Source: Candidatus Saccharimonadota bacterium (GTDB taxonomy: Bacteria; Patescibacteriota; Saccharimonadia; Saccharimonadales; Saccharimonadaceae). Taken from it: a stretch of 64,000 nt of DNA. The DNA lies in NCBI GenBank assembly GCA_905373795.1, contig CAJPUO010000002.1, forward strand, positions 62,001-126,000. Reading direction: 5' to 3'. Positions 7,350 to 16,032 of this stretch are shown here, piece by piece (the first letter of the stretch is position 1; every line of letters starts with the position of its first letter). The notes under the pieces are model-generated. The model saw only the letters and a list, made by a program, of their open reading frames with translations. It had not been told where the DNA came from and did not search any database. Position numbers and translations under genes: made by a program.

Positions 7350-9162
7350 CGGCTTTCTTTGGTTCGGATACTGGCGTGTTTCGCGGTGCTGATGATTTTT
7401 GCGAATGGTGCTGCGGAAACAGAAACTTCAGATAATCTTTCATCATACGCGTGCCAGAAATGATCGGCAGGTATGCCTTTAACTGGCGGCGAACAGTCTT
7501 TTCTAACAACTGGTCATTCTTAACGGCAGCGGCAGCTTTTAGCATATTGACATACAGTGACGATATTTCGGCATCGTAATTATTGCCCGACACTTCCAGG
7601 CAGGCAATCGGTTTGACATCCGCGACGCCGCCATCGCTGGTAGAGATAAGCAGTTTAAGGTTGGCGATATCTTTTTCCCACGATGTGCCGCAAGCCTCCA
7701 GCCCGATCATCGGCACGTTAATCGCAATATCCGAGCCGATTGCCAAAGCTCGGCCCAGTTCTTCGTCATAATCCTGGATATAATGGACACGCTCGCGTAA
7801 AACTGGATCGCCGTCAACGAGCTTTAGGATGCTGAGCAGTCGCTGGTACATAGCCGTGTCGCCTTGGTGAACTTTGCCGGCTAAAATATAGTGCGCGTTA
7901 TGGTTGATTAAAATCTGGCGCAGAGTTTCCGGCTGTTCAAACGCCATATACGGGCGTTTATAGTTGGCGAATCGCCGCTTGAAATCAAACAGTACTGCGT
8001 CTTCGGGAATTTGCACTGGTTCATTGTATTGATCTTTGCGCGTTGCTAGAACCCTATTCAGTTCCTGACGTCCAAGTCTTTTTAGTTGGCGAATGGCTGG
8101 CGCATCAATTTTATCAATTTGCTCTTTGAACTCTTCTGTTGGCAAGCCAAACTTATCGATGACGTTTTGGCTGTAGTAAGTATTCATGATTTCTGGTAGC
8201 ACCCATGTCTCCATGTCGATGCCATTGGTGATCGCTTGGAATTTAACCTTATCATTGTTGCGATCGCGAAAATCAGCTACGCGAGCGTGTAGTTTGCTGA
8301 CGCCATTTTTTGCCTCGGTCAGCTCAATAGCTAGTAAATTCGGCCGCAGGCGGTCATTGCGGAACTGTTCCATTAGCCAGCAGCGTACAGCGTTGCTTTT
8401 TAGGTTTGGTAAAACCAGTTTTTCAAATTGCGAACGATTGAATTCTGGCTCGGCAGCTTGCAGTAATGTATGGTTAGTGTACAGAGTATGTTTGCGAACA
8501 TAGACAATAGCTTCATATAAATTCATGCCGTTAGCGCATAATTCGTCCAGCCGTGCTAGCGCTGCGAAAATAGTTGCCGTCTCGTTCAGCTGGATGACAG
8601 CTGGCTTAATGCCGACCAGTTTCAGCGCTTTGTAGCCGCCGAAACCTAGCGCTACTTCTTGATACAGGCGATGATCGCCAGAGCCGTCGCCTTCGTACAA
8701 TTGTCCGAAATTTGGCTCTGACATTGTGATAAATTGCGTCGAACCGAGCGTTTTTCTGAAAATACTCAAACTTGAATCGGGGAAGCCTGCCGAACTGACA
8801 GTAACTTCGTCAATGTATTCAAAACTGTAATCTTGCGGCGAAACCTTTTCCGAATACTCATTCTGCGACAAATCATCAATTTTTTGGTGCGACTCGCTGC
8901 GATAAAACGGCGTCACTACCACGAACGGTACTTCCAGTTTTTCAGCCACGCGCCGGGTATCAGCCGCCAAAACACCGAGTCCGCCGCCGCCCTTAATTCC
9001 ATTGGCTTTGTCGTAAATCTCCATTGTCCAGTAAACGTATGGCCGCGTCTCTGACAGCTGATGCGTTAGGCTGCTGCGTTCGATCAAATTATAAAATTCT
9101 GATGCGTCCTCAATGTCTTGAGGCTGATATTTCGGTGTGTCGGTGTAAGAATATAGATCCAT
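7339..9162 (-). CDS. alpha-glucan (glycogen/maltodextrin) phosphorylase, GT35
   Basis: 607 aa. Phosphorylases of this family release glucose-1-phosphate from alpha-1,4-glucans using PLP. Visible signs are GGGGLGVLAADTRRVAEKL at the N-terminal dimer/substrate region, FKRRFANYKRP and AGKVHQGD in the catalytic core, and EACGTSWEKD with Lys497 aligned to the PLP lysine of the classical EASGTSNMK motif. It is shorter than the E. coli/animal enzymes (about 800 aa) and fits the compact alpha-glucan phosphorylase subfamily. Its stop overlaps the convergent murA stop by 11 bp. TATAAA at 9170-9175 lies 7 nt before the start, so it is probably leaderless. GalU at 42 kb could use the glucose phosphate after isomerisation. 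Confidence 0.85.
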   Translation of the reverse strand: MDLYSYTDTPKYQPQDIEDASEFYNLIERSSLTHQLSETRPYVYWTMEIYDKANGIKGGGGLGVLAADTRRVAEKLEVPFVVVTPFYRSESHQKIDDLSQNEYSEKVSPQDYSFEYIDEVTVSSAGFPDSSLSIFRKTLGSTQFITMSEPNFGQLYEGDGSGDHRLYQEVALGFGGYKALKLVGIKPAVIQLNETATIFAALARLDELCANGMNLYEAIVYVRKHTLYTNHTLLQAAEPEFNRSQFEKLVLPNLKSNAVRCWLMEQFRNDRLRPNLLAIELTEAKNGVSKLHARVADFRDRNNDKVKFQAITNGIDMETWVLPEIMNTYYSQNVIDKFGLPTEEFKEQIDKIDAPAIRQLKRLGRQELNRVLATRKDQYNEPVQIPEDAVLFDFKRRFANYKRPYMAFEQPETLRQILINHNAHYILAGKVHQGDTAMYQRLLSILKLVDGDPVLRERVHYIQDYDEELGRALAIGSDIAINVPMIGLEACGTSWEKDIANLKLLISTSDGGVADVKPIACLEVSGNNYDAEISSLYVNMLKAAAAVKNDQLLEKTVRRQLKAYLPIISGTRMMKDYLKFLFPQHHSQKSSAPRNTPVSEPKKAAIQ

Positions 9163-9348
9163 GATGCCCTTTATAGATTAAATAACAACTTACTTATTAT
9201 AGCATAAGCGTATTAACTAATTAGCGGTAACGGCGGGCATATTGGTAAAAACTTTCTGCCAATTAACGTCATTATGTGTTTGGCGTAGATGCTGTTTATA
9301 GCCAAAAAGCCGCCCGTTCGAGCGACAAAATATTAGAAAGTTCTATTT

Positions 9349-9423
9349 TGGTGCGGGTGGGGAGAATCGAACTCCCATCTCAAGTTTGGAAAACTTGCAT
9401 ACTAGCCGCTGTACTACACCCGC
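9349..9423 (-). tRNA. tRNA-Gly (anticodon TCC)
   Basis: Minus-strand cloverleaf: acceptor GCGGGTG/CACCCGC, anticodon stem CAAGT/ACTTG with loop TTTCCAA (anticodon TCC, reading GGA/GGN), T-loop TTCGATT, encoded CCA at 9349-9351. Confidence 0.95.
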
Positions 9424-9465
9424 AGTGTGTTCTATTGTAGCAGAAAGATGATATAATGAAAACAC

Positions 9466-9542
9466 GCCCTGATAGCTCAGCTGGATAGAGCAGGAGACTT
9501 CTAAGCTCAAGGCCGTAGGTTCGAATCCTACTCGGGGCACCA
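9466..9542 (+). tRNA. tRNA-Arg (anticodon TCT)
   Basis: Plus-strand cloverleaf with acceptor GCCCTGA/TCGGGGC, loop CTTCTAA (anticodon TCT, reading AGA/AGG), T-loop TTCGAAT and encoded CCA. The anticodon stem GGAGA/GCTCA has mismatches at both ends (27-43 and 31-39), leaving three Watson-Crick pairs, which is weaker than usual. A TATAAT box at 9452-9457 is the likely promoter. Confidence 0.9.
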
Positions 9543-9570
9543 TTATTATACATTGCAAACAGGGGGATGT

Positions 9571-9954
9571 ATGGATGCAAGCGGCAGGCCGCGAATGTCG
9601 CGCCAATTATTAAACAGGCTGATGTCTAATCATGCAGCTAATGCGCAGACCTACGGTACAACCAGAATGGCATCTGCGAATCGTACTCATAACGTAGATC
9701 GCCAATACATAAAGGGATACGGCGATTCAATGTCGGCAAACTCCAGCATTGGCAGTAGTCAGCGGGTTGGCGGCAGTGATGCTGGCAGCGGCAGCGGTAC
9801 GGCGATGCCTGGGCAAAATCGCCAGCTCAATCGCGTACAGCCTGGTAGTTCTCAGCAGTCATCTACCAGCTCTCGGCAGTCTGGTAATTCTACTAACGCG
9901 AAAGGCCGAATTGTCTTTAAGGAACCGCCAGCTCGGTATAATCCGTTTGCGTAA
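9571..9954 (+). CDS. Ser/Gln/Gly-rich low-complexity protein, unknown function
   Basis: 127 aa from ATG 9571, 4 nt after AGGGGG. Basic N-terminus (MDASGRPRMSRQLLNRLM), then a Ser/Gly/Gln/Asn-rich, probably disordered centre, and a less simple C-terminus (KGRIVFKEPPARYNPFA) that could be a binding or localisation motif. No transmembrane segment or known domain. It directly follows tRNA-Arg(TCT) and may share its transcript. The G-rich ribosome-binding site and basic start favour a real gene, but low complexity lowers confidence. Confidence 0.5.
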   Translation: MDASGRPRMSRQLLNRLMSNHAANAQTYGTTRMASANRTHNVDRQYIKGYGDSMSANSSIGSSQRVGGSDAGSGSGTAMPGQNRQLNRVQPGSSQQSSTSSRQSGNSTNAKGRIVFKEPPARYNPFA

Positions 9955-10037
9955 AAGCCATTTATAAAAAATTGCTTTCTTTGCAGCGTATGCCAGACGC
10001 TAAATTAGAATTAATGACAGAGTATGCAGGAACTATC

Positions 10038-10679
10038 ATGAGAAAAATACTAATTGCAACTACAAATCATAACAAAGTATCCAGGATCAAACGGCTGCTG
10101 GCCGATGTGCCAGCAGAGATTATCTCGCTTGCTGATTTGCCAACGGAGTTGCCCGAACCTGCCGAGACAGCTGGATCTGGGGTTGAAATTGCCGCCCAAA
10201 AAGCACTAGGTTATGTCCAATATGTTGATGAGGGTACTATAGTTTTAACGCAAGACGACACTATCTCATTTGAGGGAGTTGCTAGCGAGGATAATCCAGG
10301 TGCATTTATTAAAGAGCCAGTGAGGCTGAAATATGGCGATTTCACAGATGACAATGCCATTAAATATTACACCGATCTTGCGAAAAAGTATGGCGGAACA
10401 ATTCCAATGACGTTTCGTTACGGGCATGCTATCGCCTATAAAACTAAGACAGATCGTCAAAGAATAAAAATTGTTGCAAGTTCATCGGAATTGCCAGCCC
10501 GCTTAGTAAGTACACCTCGAAAACCAGAACTGGTGCCAGGATATTTTCTGTCGTCAATTATGCAGCTCAACATTAATGGAGAATGGATATACTACACAGA
10601 GCTAAATGAAGAGCAGAAGATAAAAGCCGACGACGATATAAAGGCCTCTATATTATCATTGCTGCAAGAGGTGCTGTAA
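10038..10679 (+). CDS. Ham1/RdgB-like NTP pyrophosphatase, divergent
   Basis: 213 aa from ATG 10038 (AGGA ribosome-binding site 7 nt upstream). The N-terminus MRKILIATTNHNKVSRIKRL matches the Ham1/ITPase nucleotide-binding start (TxNxxK). ETAGSGVEIAAQKALGYV and LTQDDTISFEG correspond to the metal/substrate segment (ADDSGL in canonical enzymes). The usual C-terminal GFGYDPxF...SHR signature is not evident: the corresponding region reads PGYFLSSIMQLN. Family members hydrolyse ITP/XTP to clean the nucleotide pool; because specificity residues differ, the substrate may be different. A hairpin follows downstream. Confidence 0.65.
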   Translation: MRKILIATTNHNKVSRIKRLLADVPAEIISLADLPTELPEPAETAGSGVEIAAQKALGYVQYVDEGTIVLTQDDTISFEGVASEDNPGAFIKEPVRLKYGDFTDDNAIKYYTDLAKKYGGTIPMTFRYGHAIAYKTKTDRQRIKIVASSSELPARLVSTPRKPELVPGYFLSSIMQLNINGEWIYYTELNEEQKIKADDDIKASILSLLQEVL

Positions 10680-10757
10680 AGATATTTGATCGTATGGGTC
10701 TACTCGTGGCTGTGCCGCTGGGTATTGAATATCCAAATACTCCTCGCTGTTAAATCA

Positions 10758-10784
10758 AAATATCGCTCTATTGGAGCGATATTT
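10758..10784. terminator. hairpin, probable terminator
   Basis: Perfect 11-bp stem AAATATCGCTC/GAGCGATATTT with loop TATTG, between the convergent Ham1-like gene and tRNA-Lys. The T tract is short, so it may terminate either direction weakly. Confidence 0.6.
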
Positions 10785-10800
10785 CGTTGAAATTCTATCC

Positions 10801-10877
10801 TGGAGGGCCAGGAGGGGCTTGAACCCTCGACACCCTGCTTAAGAGGCAGGTGCTCTAACCAGCTGAGCTACTGGCCC
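10801..10877 (-). tRNA. tRNA-Lys (anticodon CTT)
   Basis: Minus-strand cloverleaf: acceptor GGGCCAG/CTGGCCC, anticodon stem CCTGC/GCAGG, loop CTCTTAA (anticodon CTT, reading AAG), encoded CCA at 10801-10803. Confidence 0.94.
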
Positions 10878-10962
10878 ATAATTCAATTATACGACAATCA
10901 ATAAAAATGTCCACACTTTTATTATATCACAATTCACCAGAAAAGTAAATCGCGATAGGACT

Positions 10963-11040
10963 TGGGGCGAATGATGGGGTTCGAACCCACGGCCTCCGGA
11001 GCCACAATCCAGCGCTCTAACCAAACTGAGCTACATCCGC
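10963..11040 (-). tRNA. tRNA-His (anticodon GTG)
   Basis: Minus-strand cloverleaf with acceptor GCGGATG/CATTCGC, loop TTGTGGC (anticodon GTG) and encoded CCA at 10963-10965. The discriminator is C73 and the preceding genomic base (11041) encodes G-1, the identity element for histidyl-tRNA synthetase. Confidence 0.94.
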
Positions 11041-11116
11041 CAGAAACCCAAGCTTTTCAGATTATACCACAGGTTATCTCTGTACTCAAGGAGCGGTAAT
11101 TGTTATACTGGGTAAA

Positions 11117-11926
11117 GTGAGAGAACTGAACGGATCGGAATTGGCGAGTTTCATTAAGGAGCGCCAAGCCAAGCAAGTACGAGCGCTACGCCAAGCGCGC
11201 CATATACAGCCGCGCTTAGCAATTGTGACGGACGCTCAGAATCCAGTAATTGAGACATATATGCGCTTAAAACAGCGGTACGGTGCGGATATTCTAATTG
11301 ATGTGGAAATTCATCGAGCAGCTTCAGGGCAAGCACTAAATATAATAAAAGAATTGAATATCAGACAAGACGTGCAAGGAATAATTGTCCAATTGCCCGT
11401 AGACAATCCAGAGCAAACAGATGAATTATTAGAAAGCGTTGATAAAAAGAAGGATGTTGATGGTTTGTGTCGAAACGCGATTTTTGATGCCGCAACGCCG
11501 ATAGCCATCAATTGGCTGCTGGCTGGATATGGTATTGAACTGAAAGGAAAAAAAATAGCGATTGTGGGGCGCGGACGGCTGGTCGGCGCGCCGCTGGAGC
11601 GAATGTGGCAGAAGTCTGGAATTGATACTACGGTGTTTGAGAAAGGCGATGACTTGAGTGAATTGATAAATTATGACGTTATCGTGTCGGCTACGGGAGT
11701 CCCAGGATTAATAACGAGCCAGATGATAAAACCGAAAGCCGTGGTTATTGATGCGGGAACGGCGTCTGAGAACGGTAGGATAGTTGGCGACACGGCGGAG
11801 GAAGTTCGCCAGCGGAATGATATTACCATTACGCCTAAAAAAGGCGGTGTTGGTCCGCTTACGGTCGCTGCGCTGTTTGACAACGTCATTAACGCCTGTC
11901 TAAAATTGCCGGTAAAAACTAATTAG
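11117..11926 (+). CDS. folD: bifunctional methylene-THF dehydrogenase/cyclohydrolase FolD
   Basis: 269 aa, GTG start. FolD oxidises 5,10-methylene-THF to methenyl-THF with NADP and hydrolyses it to 10-formyl-THF in the cytoplasm. Seen: YMRLKQRYGADI with the catalytic lysine, IIVQLPVDNP, KDVDG, the dinucleotide loop GRGRLVGAPL, and PKKGGVGPLT near the C-terminus. Length is near the family's usual 280. TATACT at 11104-11109 lies 7 nt before the start, so the mRNA is probably leaderless. It works with GlyA (4.5 kb). It converges on the response regulator gene with an 8-bp gap. Confidence 0.95.
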   Translation: MRELNGSELASFIKERQAKQVRALRQARHIQPRLAIVTDAQNPVIETYMRLKQRYGADILIDVEIHRAASGQALNIIKELNIRQDVQGIIVQLPVDNPEQTDELLESVDKKKDVDGLCRNAIFDAATPIAINWLLAGYGIELKGKKIAIVGRGRLVGAPLERMWQKSGIDTTVFEKGDDLSELINYDVIVSATGVPGLITSQMIKPKAVVIDAGTASENGRIVGDTAEEVRQRNDITITPKKGGVGPLTVAALFDNVINACLKLPVKTN

Positions 11927-11934
11927 AATTTATA

Positions 11935-12309
11935 TCAGTTAGCTGTTTTTATGGCTGATTTGACTTGCTCGACAACTTGGCGCGGCGTGTAGTTTGCTTT
12001 GACAATGTAGCTATCAACACCCAGGCTCCGCAGCTCGCGCGGCGCTTCTTCTTCGCCAAGGTTAGTTAGTATGATAACTGGCACGGTTTTGCCCCAATCC
12101 CGAGAACGGATTATTTTAAGCGCTTCGGTGCCGTCCATCTCTGGCATTTGCAGATCTAATAAGATTATATCCGGCCGGACTTTTTCTGCTACATTAATAC
12201 CAATTTGCCCGTTTGCTGCCAAATGCACTTCAAAACCATCAGACTCAAATTTTATACGGTACATCTGGCTGATGGTTGGATCGTCTTCAATAATAACAAT
12301 CTTTATCAT
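11935..12309 (-). CDS. stand-alone receiver-domain response regulator (CheY-like)
   Basis: 124 aa, receiver domain only. The acidic pair is Asp9/Asp10 (IIEDDPT), the phospho-acceptor Asp52 (LLDLQMPEMDG), the switch Thr82 (ILTNLGEE) and the conserved Lys104 (IVKANY). No output domain, so it signals by protein-protein contact. Start ATG 12309 is chosen because TATACT (12316-12321, minus strand) sits 6 nt upstream; a longer frame extends over the promoter. Divergent from the histidine kinase 51 bp away, its likely partner. Confidence 0.92.
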   Translation of the reverse strand: MIKIVIIEDDPTISQMYRIKFESDGFEVHLAANGQIGINVAEKVRPDIILLDLQMPEMDGTEALKIIRSRDWGKTVPVIILTNLGEEEAPRELRSLGVDSYIVKANYTPRQVVEQVKSAIKTAN

Positions 12310-12315
12310 AATAAA

Positions 12316-12350
12316 AGTATAGCATGAATTACCAGGTTGGATGTTATAAT
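12316..12350. promoter_or_regulatory. divergent promoter of response regulator and histidine kinase
   Basis: Minus-strand TATACT (12316-12321) and plus-strand TATAAT (12345-12350) lie 23 bp apart in a 51-bp intergenic region. Gaps to the start codons are 6 nt (regulator) and 10 nt (kinase). The -35 regions must overlap, so the two promoters probably compete. Confidence 0.65.
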
Positions 12351-12360
12351 AAACATTAGC

Positions 12361-13932
12361 ATGACAGCGCACAATCCTATTCTTATGGTTGCTCTGGCGG
12401 TTATATTAGCGGCGGTTGCTATCCATGTTTCGGTTTCCCGCTATAAAAAAATAGGTGCTAAGGCGGCGCTAACGCGCGGCGTCGTCTATGTGTTGCTAAT
12501 CGGCTCTTTGGCTGGTATTTATTTTGTTTTATCCTATGCGATATCCAAGCTGCTGCTGTACGAAAATATTGCGCTGGGGTCTAGCCTGGAGCCGATAGAT
12601 GTTATTCTGGCGGTGGTTTTGGCATTTCTTTTCCAGCCGATAAAAAAGTTTTTTGACACGTATACTGATAAAATATTTTATCGCAATGAGTGTAATTTTG
12701 AAGATTTCTCCCAAGGTTTATCGGCCATATTAGCGCAAACTACTGATTTGCAGCTATTGCTCAGGCGAATCAGCAGCTATATTATGCGGGAATTTAAGCT
12801 GGAAAAAGTCGCGTTTTGCATTCCTAGTAAAGGTATTTACGGCCGGGCTGGACGCCGGCGCTATGCGGTAATTGAAGATGATACGCGAAAAATTATGCAG
12901 TACTATTGGAAGCATTATAGTTTTCCCGAGGCGATTATTGCCAAGGATATTAAAGATAAAAGTTTGCAGAAGTTATTTAAGCTGCATAAAACTGCGGTGG
13001 CAATTCCTTTGATGCAGCAAGACCGCGAGGCGGGCATACTATTTTTAGGCGAGCGTAAAGGGCGTAAATATAGCCGGCGGAATATCTGCATTCTGGAATC
13101 TGTAGCTAGCGAATTGGCAATCTCGATTCAGAACGCTCTGTCGGTGGAGGAAATTAAGCGGCTGAACGATACTTTGCAGCGTAAAATTGACGAATCGACC
13201 AAAGAGTTGAGACTAACTAATCGCCAGCTTCAGCGGCTTGACGAGTCAAAGAATGAGTTTATTTCAATGGCGTCGCACCAGTTAAGAACGCCGCTAACGA
13301 GTATCAAAGGATATTTGGATATGCTGCTTGAGGGTGATTTGGGCAGAGTCTCGTCAACTCAGAAGGCTGTTCTAAGGGAGGCTTTTTTTTCCAGCGAACG
13401 AATGGTGCGGCTAATTAACGATTTTTTGAATGTCTCGCGGCTGCAGACTGGTAAATTTGTGATTGACAAGCAAAAAACCGACATTGCGCAAATTATAAAA
13501 GAAGAGGTTGCCTTGCTGAAAGTGGTGGCTAGCCAGCGGTCAGTAAAGCTGAAGGTAAAAATTAATAAAAATATACCGGAAGTTAAAATTGACGCCGAAA
13601 AAATTCGCCAAGTTATATTAAACATGATTGATAACGCTATCTACTATTCCAAGCCTAATAAAGACGTAGCGATAAGCCTGTCTCAAAAGGGCGGCTTTAT
13701 CGAATTTACGGTGAAAGATTCGGGTATTGGCGTGCCGAAAGCCGAGCAGCCGAATTTGTTTGGTAAATTTTTCCGCGGCTCAAATGCCAGGAGGAAACGG
13801 CCGGATGGAACCGGGGTAGGCTTATTTTTAGCGAGGAAAGTTATTCTCTTTCATGGCGGAGAAATAATATTTTCATCAGAAGAGGGGAAGGGCAGCGTGT
13901 TTGGATTTAGAATTCCAGCGGGCAAACCTTAG
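12361..13932 (+). CDS. membrane sensor histidine kinase with GAF-like domain
   Basis: 523 aa from ATG 12361, downstream of TATAAT 12345-12350. Three N-terminal hydrophobic helices (within residues about 5-100), a GAF-like region (about 115-260), a coiled linker rich in Lys/Arg/Glu, the HisKA dimer helix with His306 (SMASHQLRTPLTSIKGYL), then an HATPase with N box NMIDNAIYYS, DSGIGVP and GTGVGLFLARKV. It autophosphorylates on His306 and passes phosphate to a receiver, most likely the divergent CheY-like protein. The signal is unknown; the membrane region is probably an intramembrane sensor because no large extracellular loop is seen. Confidence 0.93.
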   Translation: MTAHNPILMVALAVILAAVAIHVSVSRYKKIGAKAALTRGVVYVLLIGSLAGIYFVLSYAISKLLLYENIALGSSLEPIDVILAVVLAFLFQPIKKFFDTYTDKIFYRNECNFEDFSQGLSAILAQTTDLQLLLRRISSYIMREFKLEKVAFCIPSKGIYGRAGRRRYAVIEDDTRKIMQYYWKHYSFPEAIIAKDIKDKSLQKLFKLHKTAVAIPLMQQDREAGILFLGERKGRKYSRRNICILESVASELAISIQNALSVEEIKRLNDTLQRKIDESTKELRLTNRQLQRLDESKNEFISMASHQLRTPLTSIKGYLDMLLEGDLGRVSSTQKAVLREAFFSSERMVRLINDFLNVSRLQTGKFVIDKQKTDIAQIIKEEVALLKVVASQRSVKLKVKINKNIPEVKIDAEKIRQVILNMIDNAIYYSKPNKDVAISLSQKGGFIEFTVKDSGIGVPKAEQPNLFGKFFRGSNARRKRPDGTGVGLFLARKVILFHGGEIIFSSEEGKGSVFGFRIPAGKP

Positions 13933-13941
13933 ATAAAAACA

Positions 13942-14154
13942 TTAAAATAGGCGAAAAATTCCCGACAGAATTAAGACAATTATTAATATAATAACTAGGA
14001 CTATGCCAGCTGGTTTAAGCAGTGATTTCCGATCAAACAACCACTGCGATGTTTTCGAGCGGCTGGCGGCGGTTATTTTAGTAACGCTTGGACGCTTAGA
14101 GGCGGCGTCTATGCCGGAATATTTCTTACTGCGTTTTTTCTTCTGCTTGGCCAT
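13942..14154 (-). CDS. small basic single-pass membrane protein, unknown function
   Basis: 70 aa: strongly basic N-terminus (MAKQKKKRSKKYSG), a Ser/Thr/Lys-rich stretch, and a C-terminal helix (PAGIVLVIILIIVLILSGI) that would anchor it with the basic part in the cytoplasm, perhaps contacting nucleic acid. No known family. TATAAT (minus strand, 14163-14168) lies 8 nt from the start. It converges on the histidine kinase with a 9-bp gap. Confidence 0.7.
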   Translation of the reverse strand: MAKQKKKRSKKYSGIDAASKRPSVTKITAASRSKTSQWLFDRKSLLKPAGIVLVIILIIVLILSGIFRLF

Positions 14155-14176
14155 ACATTTCTATTATACAACAAAG

Positions 14177-14201
14177 ACACTCCCTGCTAAACAGGGAGTG
14201 T
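14177..14201 (-). terminator. intrinsic terminator of the LPKTG surface protein gene
   Basis: Perfect 10-bp stem ACACTCCCTG/CAGGGAGTGT with a 5-nt loop; on the minus strand it is followed by CTTTGTTGT. Confidence 0.75.
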
Positions 14202-14250
14202 ACTGTCTGAAACTGAACGCTTCAGAAAAAGATTTTGGAGCGGTCAGTCT

Positions 14251-15846
14251 CTATATACGACGCCGGCTAATGGCGTAGGCTAGACCAGCTGTCATCAATG
14301 CGCCGAGTCCAAGTCCGCCAACTAGCGGGTCATTCATGCCGGTTTTTGGCAAAGCAGCCGGTTCTGCTGAAGGGTTTTTTACTGTTGATTCGGTGTTTGT
14401 TGTCGATGGAGATGGGGATGTTGGAGATGGCGGCTGTGTCGGAGATGGAGATGTTGGGGCTGAAGGTTTGCTTGGTGCTGCCGGTGTTGGGTTTGATGGC
14501 GTCGTCGGTGTCGAAGGATTTGCGGGATTTGATGGAGTTTTTGGATTAGTTGGTGTTGATGGTTTCGCTGGCTGTGTCGGTTTTGACGGCTTTGCTGGAT
14601 TCTTATTGTCGTTCGGTTCTGTCGGTTTTGGATTATTAGCCGCCTCAACTGTCACAGTTGCACTGTCGCAGCTGTCCGGCGCATTTGCCGCGGTTTCCGG
14701 GATATCTGCGCAGGCGGTGTTTTTAACTGCGCCATTTATAGCAGCCGGAGCTTTCGCGGTAATCGTAAAGCTTACAGATTGTCCAGGCTGTAATTCAGCG
14801 ATAGTGTAGTTCCACTTGTTGTCTTTTAGCGCGCCAGCGCTAGCCTTAGTAAAGGTTATGCCTGCTGGCGCATTGTCGGTGACAGCGACGTTTTTAAGAT
14901 TAGTTTCGCCGTTGTTGGCGACTTTAATTTGGTAAGTGAATTCTTTATTAACGCCAACTGCTTTTTGTTTGACGTCTTCTACCAGCTTGTCGATTTTAAC
15001 GCTTGATTTTTTAGGAGTAGCCTGCCCGTCGATAACGAATTGCTTTTCGCAAGTTTCGCTGGTGACAGTCTTTTCTGAGCCATCTACCGCCACGGTAATG
15101 AAAGCTTTGGCGGTATATTTACCTGGCTTAAAGCCATTGAAGTTGCCTTTGTCTGAGCTATAAACTTCATTGTTATTGGCATCATAAACCTTATACACTA
15201 CCTTCTTAAACACTGCGCCGTTTGATGCTGTGTATTGTACGGAAAACTTGAAGTCATCTTGAGAAATCTTCTCAATAGTTAGCGAGTTACACTTGTAAAT
15301 TGGAGCCTGCGCGCATTCGTTTTCTACGGTAACTGTCGCTTCGTCGCTCTTAGGGGTGTTGCCGACGTTAATGGTGGCGGTGTTTTTTAGTACCGTCGTG
15401 CCGCATGACAAGTTCTCTTTATTAGGAATGACGGCTTTATAATAAACGACGGCATTACCGCCCGAATCATGATGTCCGAGATTTACGCCGCTTTCCATGA
15501 GCTTGTCAGATAATTTAGTGCCGTTTAAGATAGACGAATTAGCTACGTACCGCAAACCTTTGCCCATTTTATCGCGTAAAGCGACATTGAGTTGGCGAAT
15601 TTTACTTTTGTTGGCGTAGGTTACTTGGTATTCTACAGTATCGCCTGGTTTGGCGGTAGTGCTATCTTTCCATTCGGTTGTACCAGCCACTCGAACTTTC
15701 TTATCGATAGTAAAAGCTGCGTCCGTATTGTTTGCCGGACCCAAAGCGTTCAATGCGACAGGCAAAGCTGCGGACACCGCCGCGATCATAGCCAGCGCAT
15801 AAAACTGCTTTGGCGCATTTTGCAGCCAATTGATATATTTACGCAT
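14251..15846 (-). CDS. LPKTG-anchored surface protein with DUF11-type repeats and Pro-rich stalk
   Basis: 531 aa from ATG 15846, 8 nt after AAGGAGG. N-terminal signal-like segment (hydrophobic, about residues 12-35, ending near ALNALG), two conserved-repeat modules of the DUF11 type (around DTVEYQVTYANKSKIRQL and FTYQIKVANNGETNLKNV), a central Ig-like segment between them, then a Pro/Ser/Thr/Asn-rich stalk of about 80 residues, and the sortase signal LPKTG followed by a hydrophobic helix and RRR tail. A sortase would link it to the cell wall; none is in the window. Role in adhesion to a host cell is inference. It has a consensus promoter at 15922-15950 and a terminator. Confidence 0.88.
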   Translation of the reverse strand: MRKYINWLQNAPKQFYALAMIAAVSAALPVALNALGPANNTDAAFTIDKKVRVAGTTEWKDSTTAKPGDTVEYQVTYANKSKIRQLNVALRDKMGKGLRYVANSSILNGTKLSDKLMESGVNLGHHDSGGNAVVYYKAVIPNKENLSCGTTVLKNTATINVGNTPKSDEATVTVENECAQAPIYKCNSLTIEKISQDDFKFSVQYTASNGAVFKKVVYKVYDANNNEVYSSDKGNFNGFKPGKYTAKAFITVAVDGSEKTVTSETCEKQFVIDGQATPKKSSVKIDKLVEDVKQKAVGVNKEFTYQIKVANNGETNLKNVAVTDNAPAGITFTKASAGALKDNKWNYTIAELQPGQSVSFTITAKAPAAINGAVKNTACADIPETAANAPDSCDSATVTVEAANNPKPTEPNDNKNPAKPSKPTQPAKPSTPTNPKTPSNPANPSTPTTPSNPTPAAPSKPSAPTSPSPTQPPSPTSPSPSTTNTESTVKNPSAEPAALPKTGMNDPLVGGLGLGALMTAGLAYAISRRRI

Positions 15847-15921
15847 GCATCGCTCCTCCTTACTGCCAACCAGCTCCACCGCCAGCTAACATTAATTATT
15901 AAATCTGCATTTGATATCATT

Positions 15922-15950
15922 ATTATACAGAATATTTTTAGAAAAGTCAA
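15922..15950 (-). promoter_or_regulatory. strong sigma70-like promoter of the LPKTG surface protein
   Basis: On the minus strand TTGACT (15945-15950), 17-bp spacer, TATAAT (15922-15927), predicting a leader of about 70 nt. One of the best promoters in the window, fitting high expression. Confidence 0.75.
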
Positions 15951-15991
15951 TAAACGATCAATGAGCGTAAGAGCTATTTGTCGTACGCGTA

Positions 15992-16020
15992 TAGACATAG
16001 GGCTAGGTTTCTGCTACAAT
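15992..16020 (+). promoter_or_regulatory. promoter of tRNA-Glu
   Basis: TAGACA (15992-15997), 17-bp spacer, TACAAT (16015-16020), 12 nt before the mature tRNA. Confidence 0.6.
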
Positions 16021-16032
16021 AACTGGCGTTGA

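Noticed and set aside
14336..14809. Plus-strand open frame rich in Gly/Val/Asp
   Set aside because: Antisense shadow of the Pro/Ser/Thr-rich stalk of the LPKTG protein; repeat composition explains the long frame.
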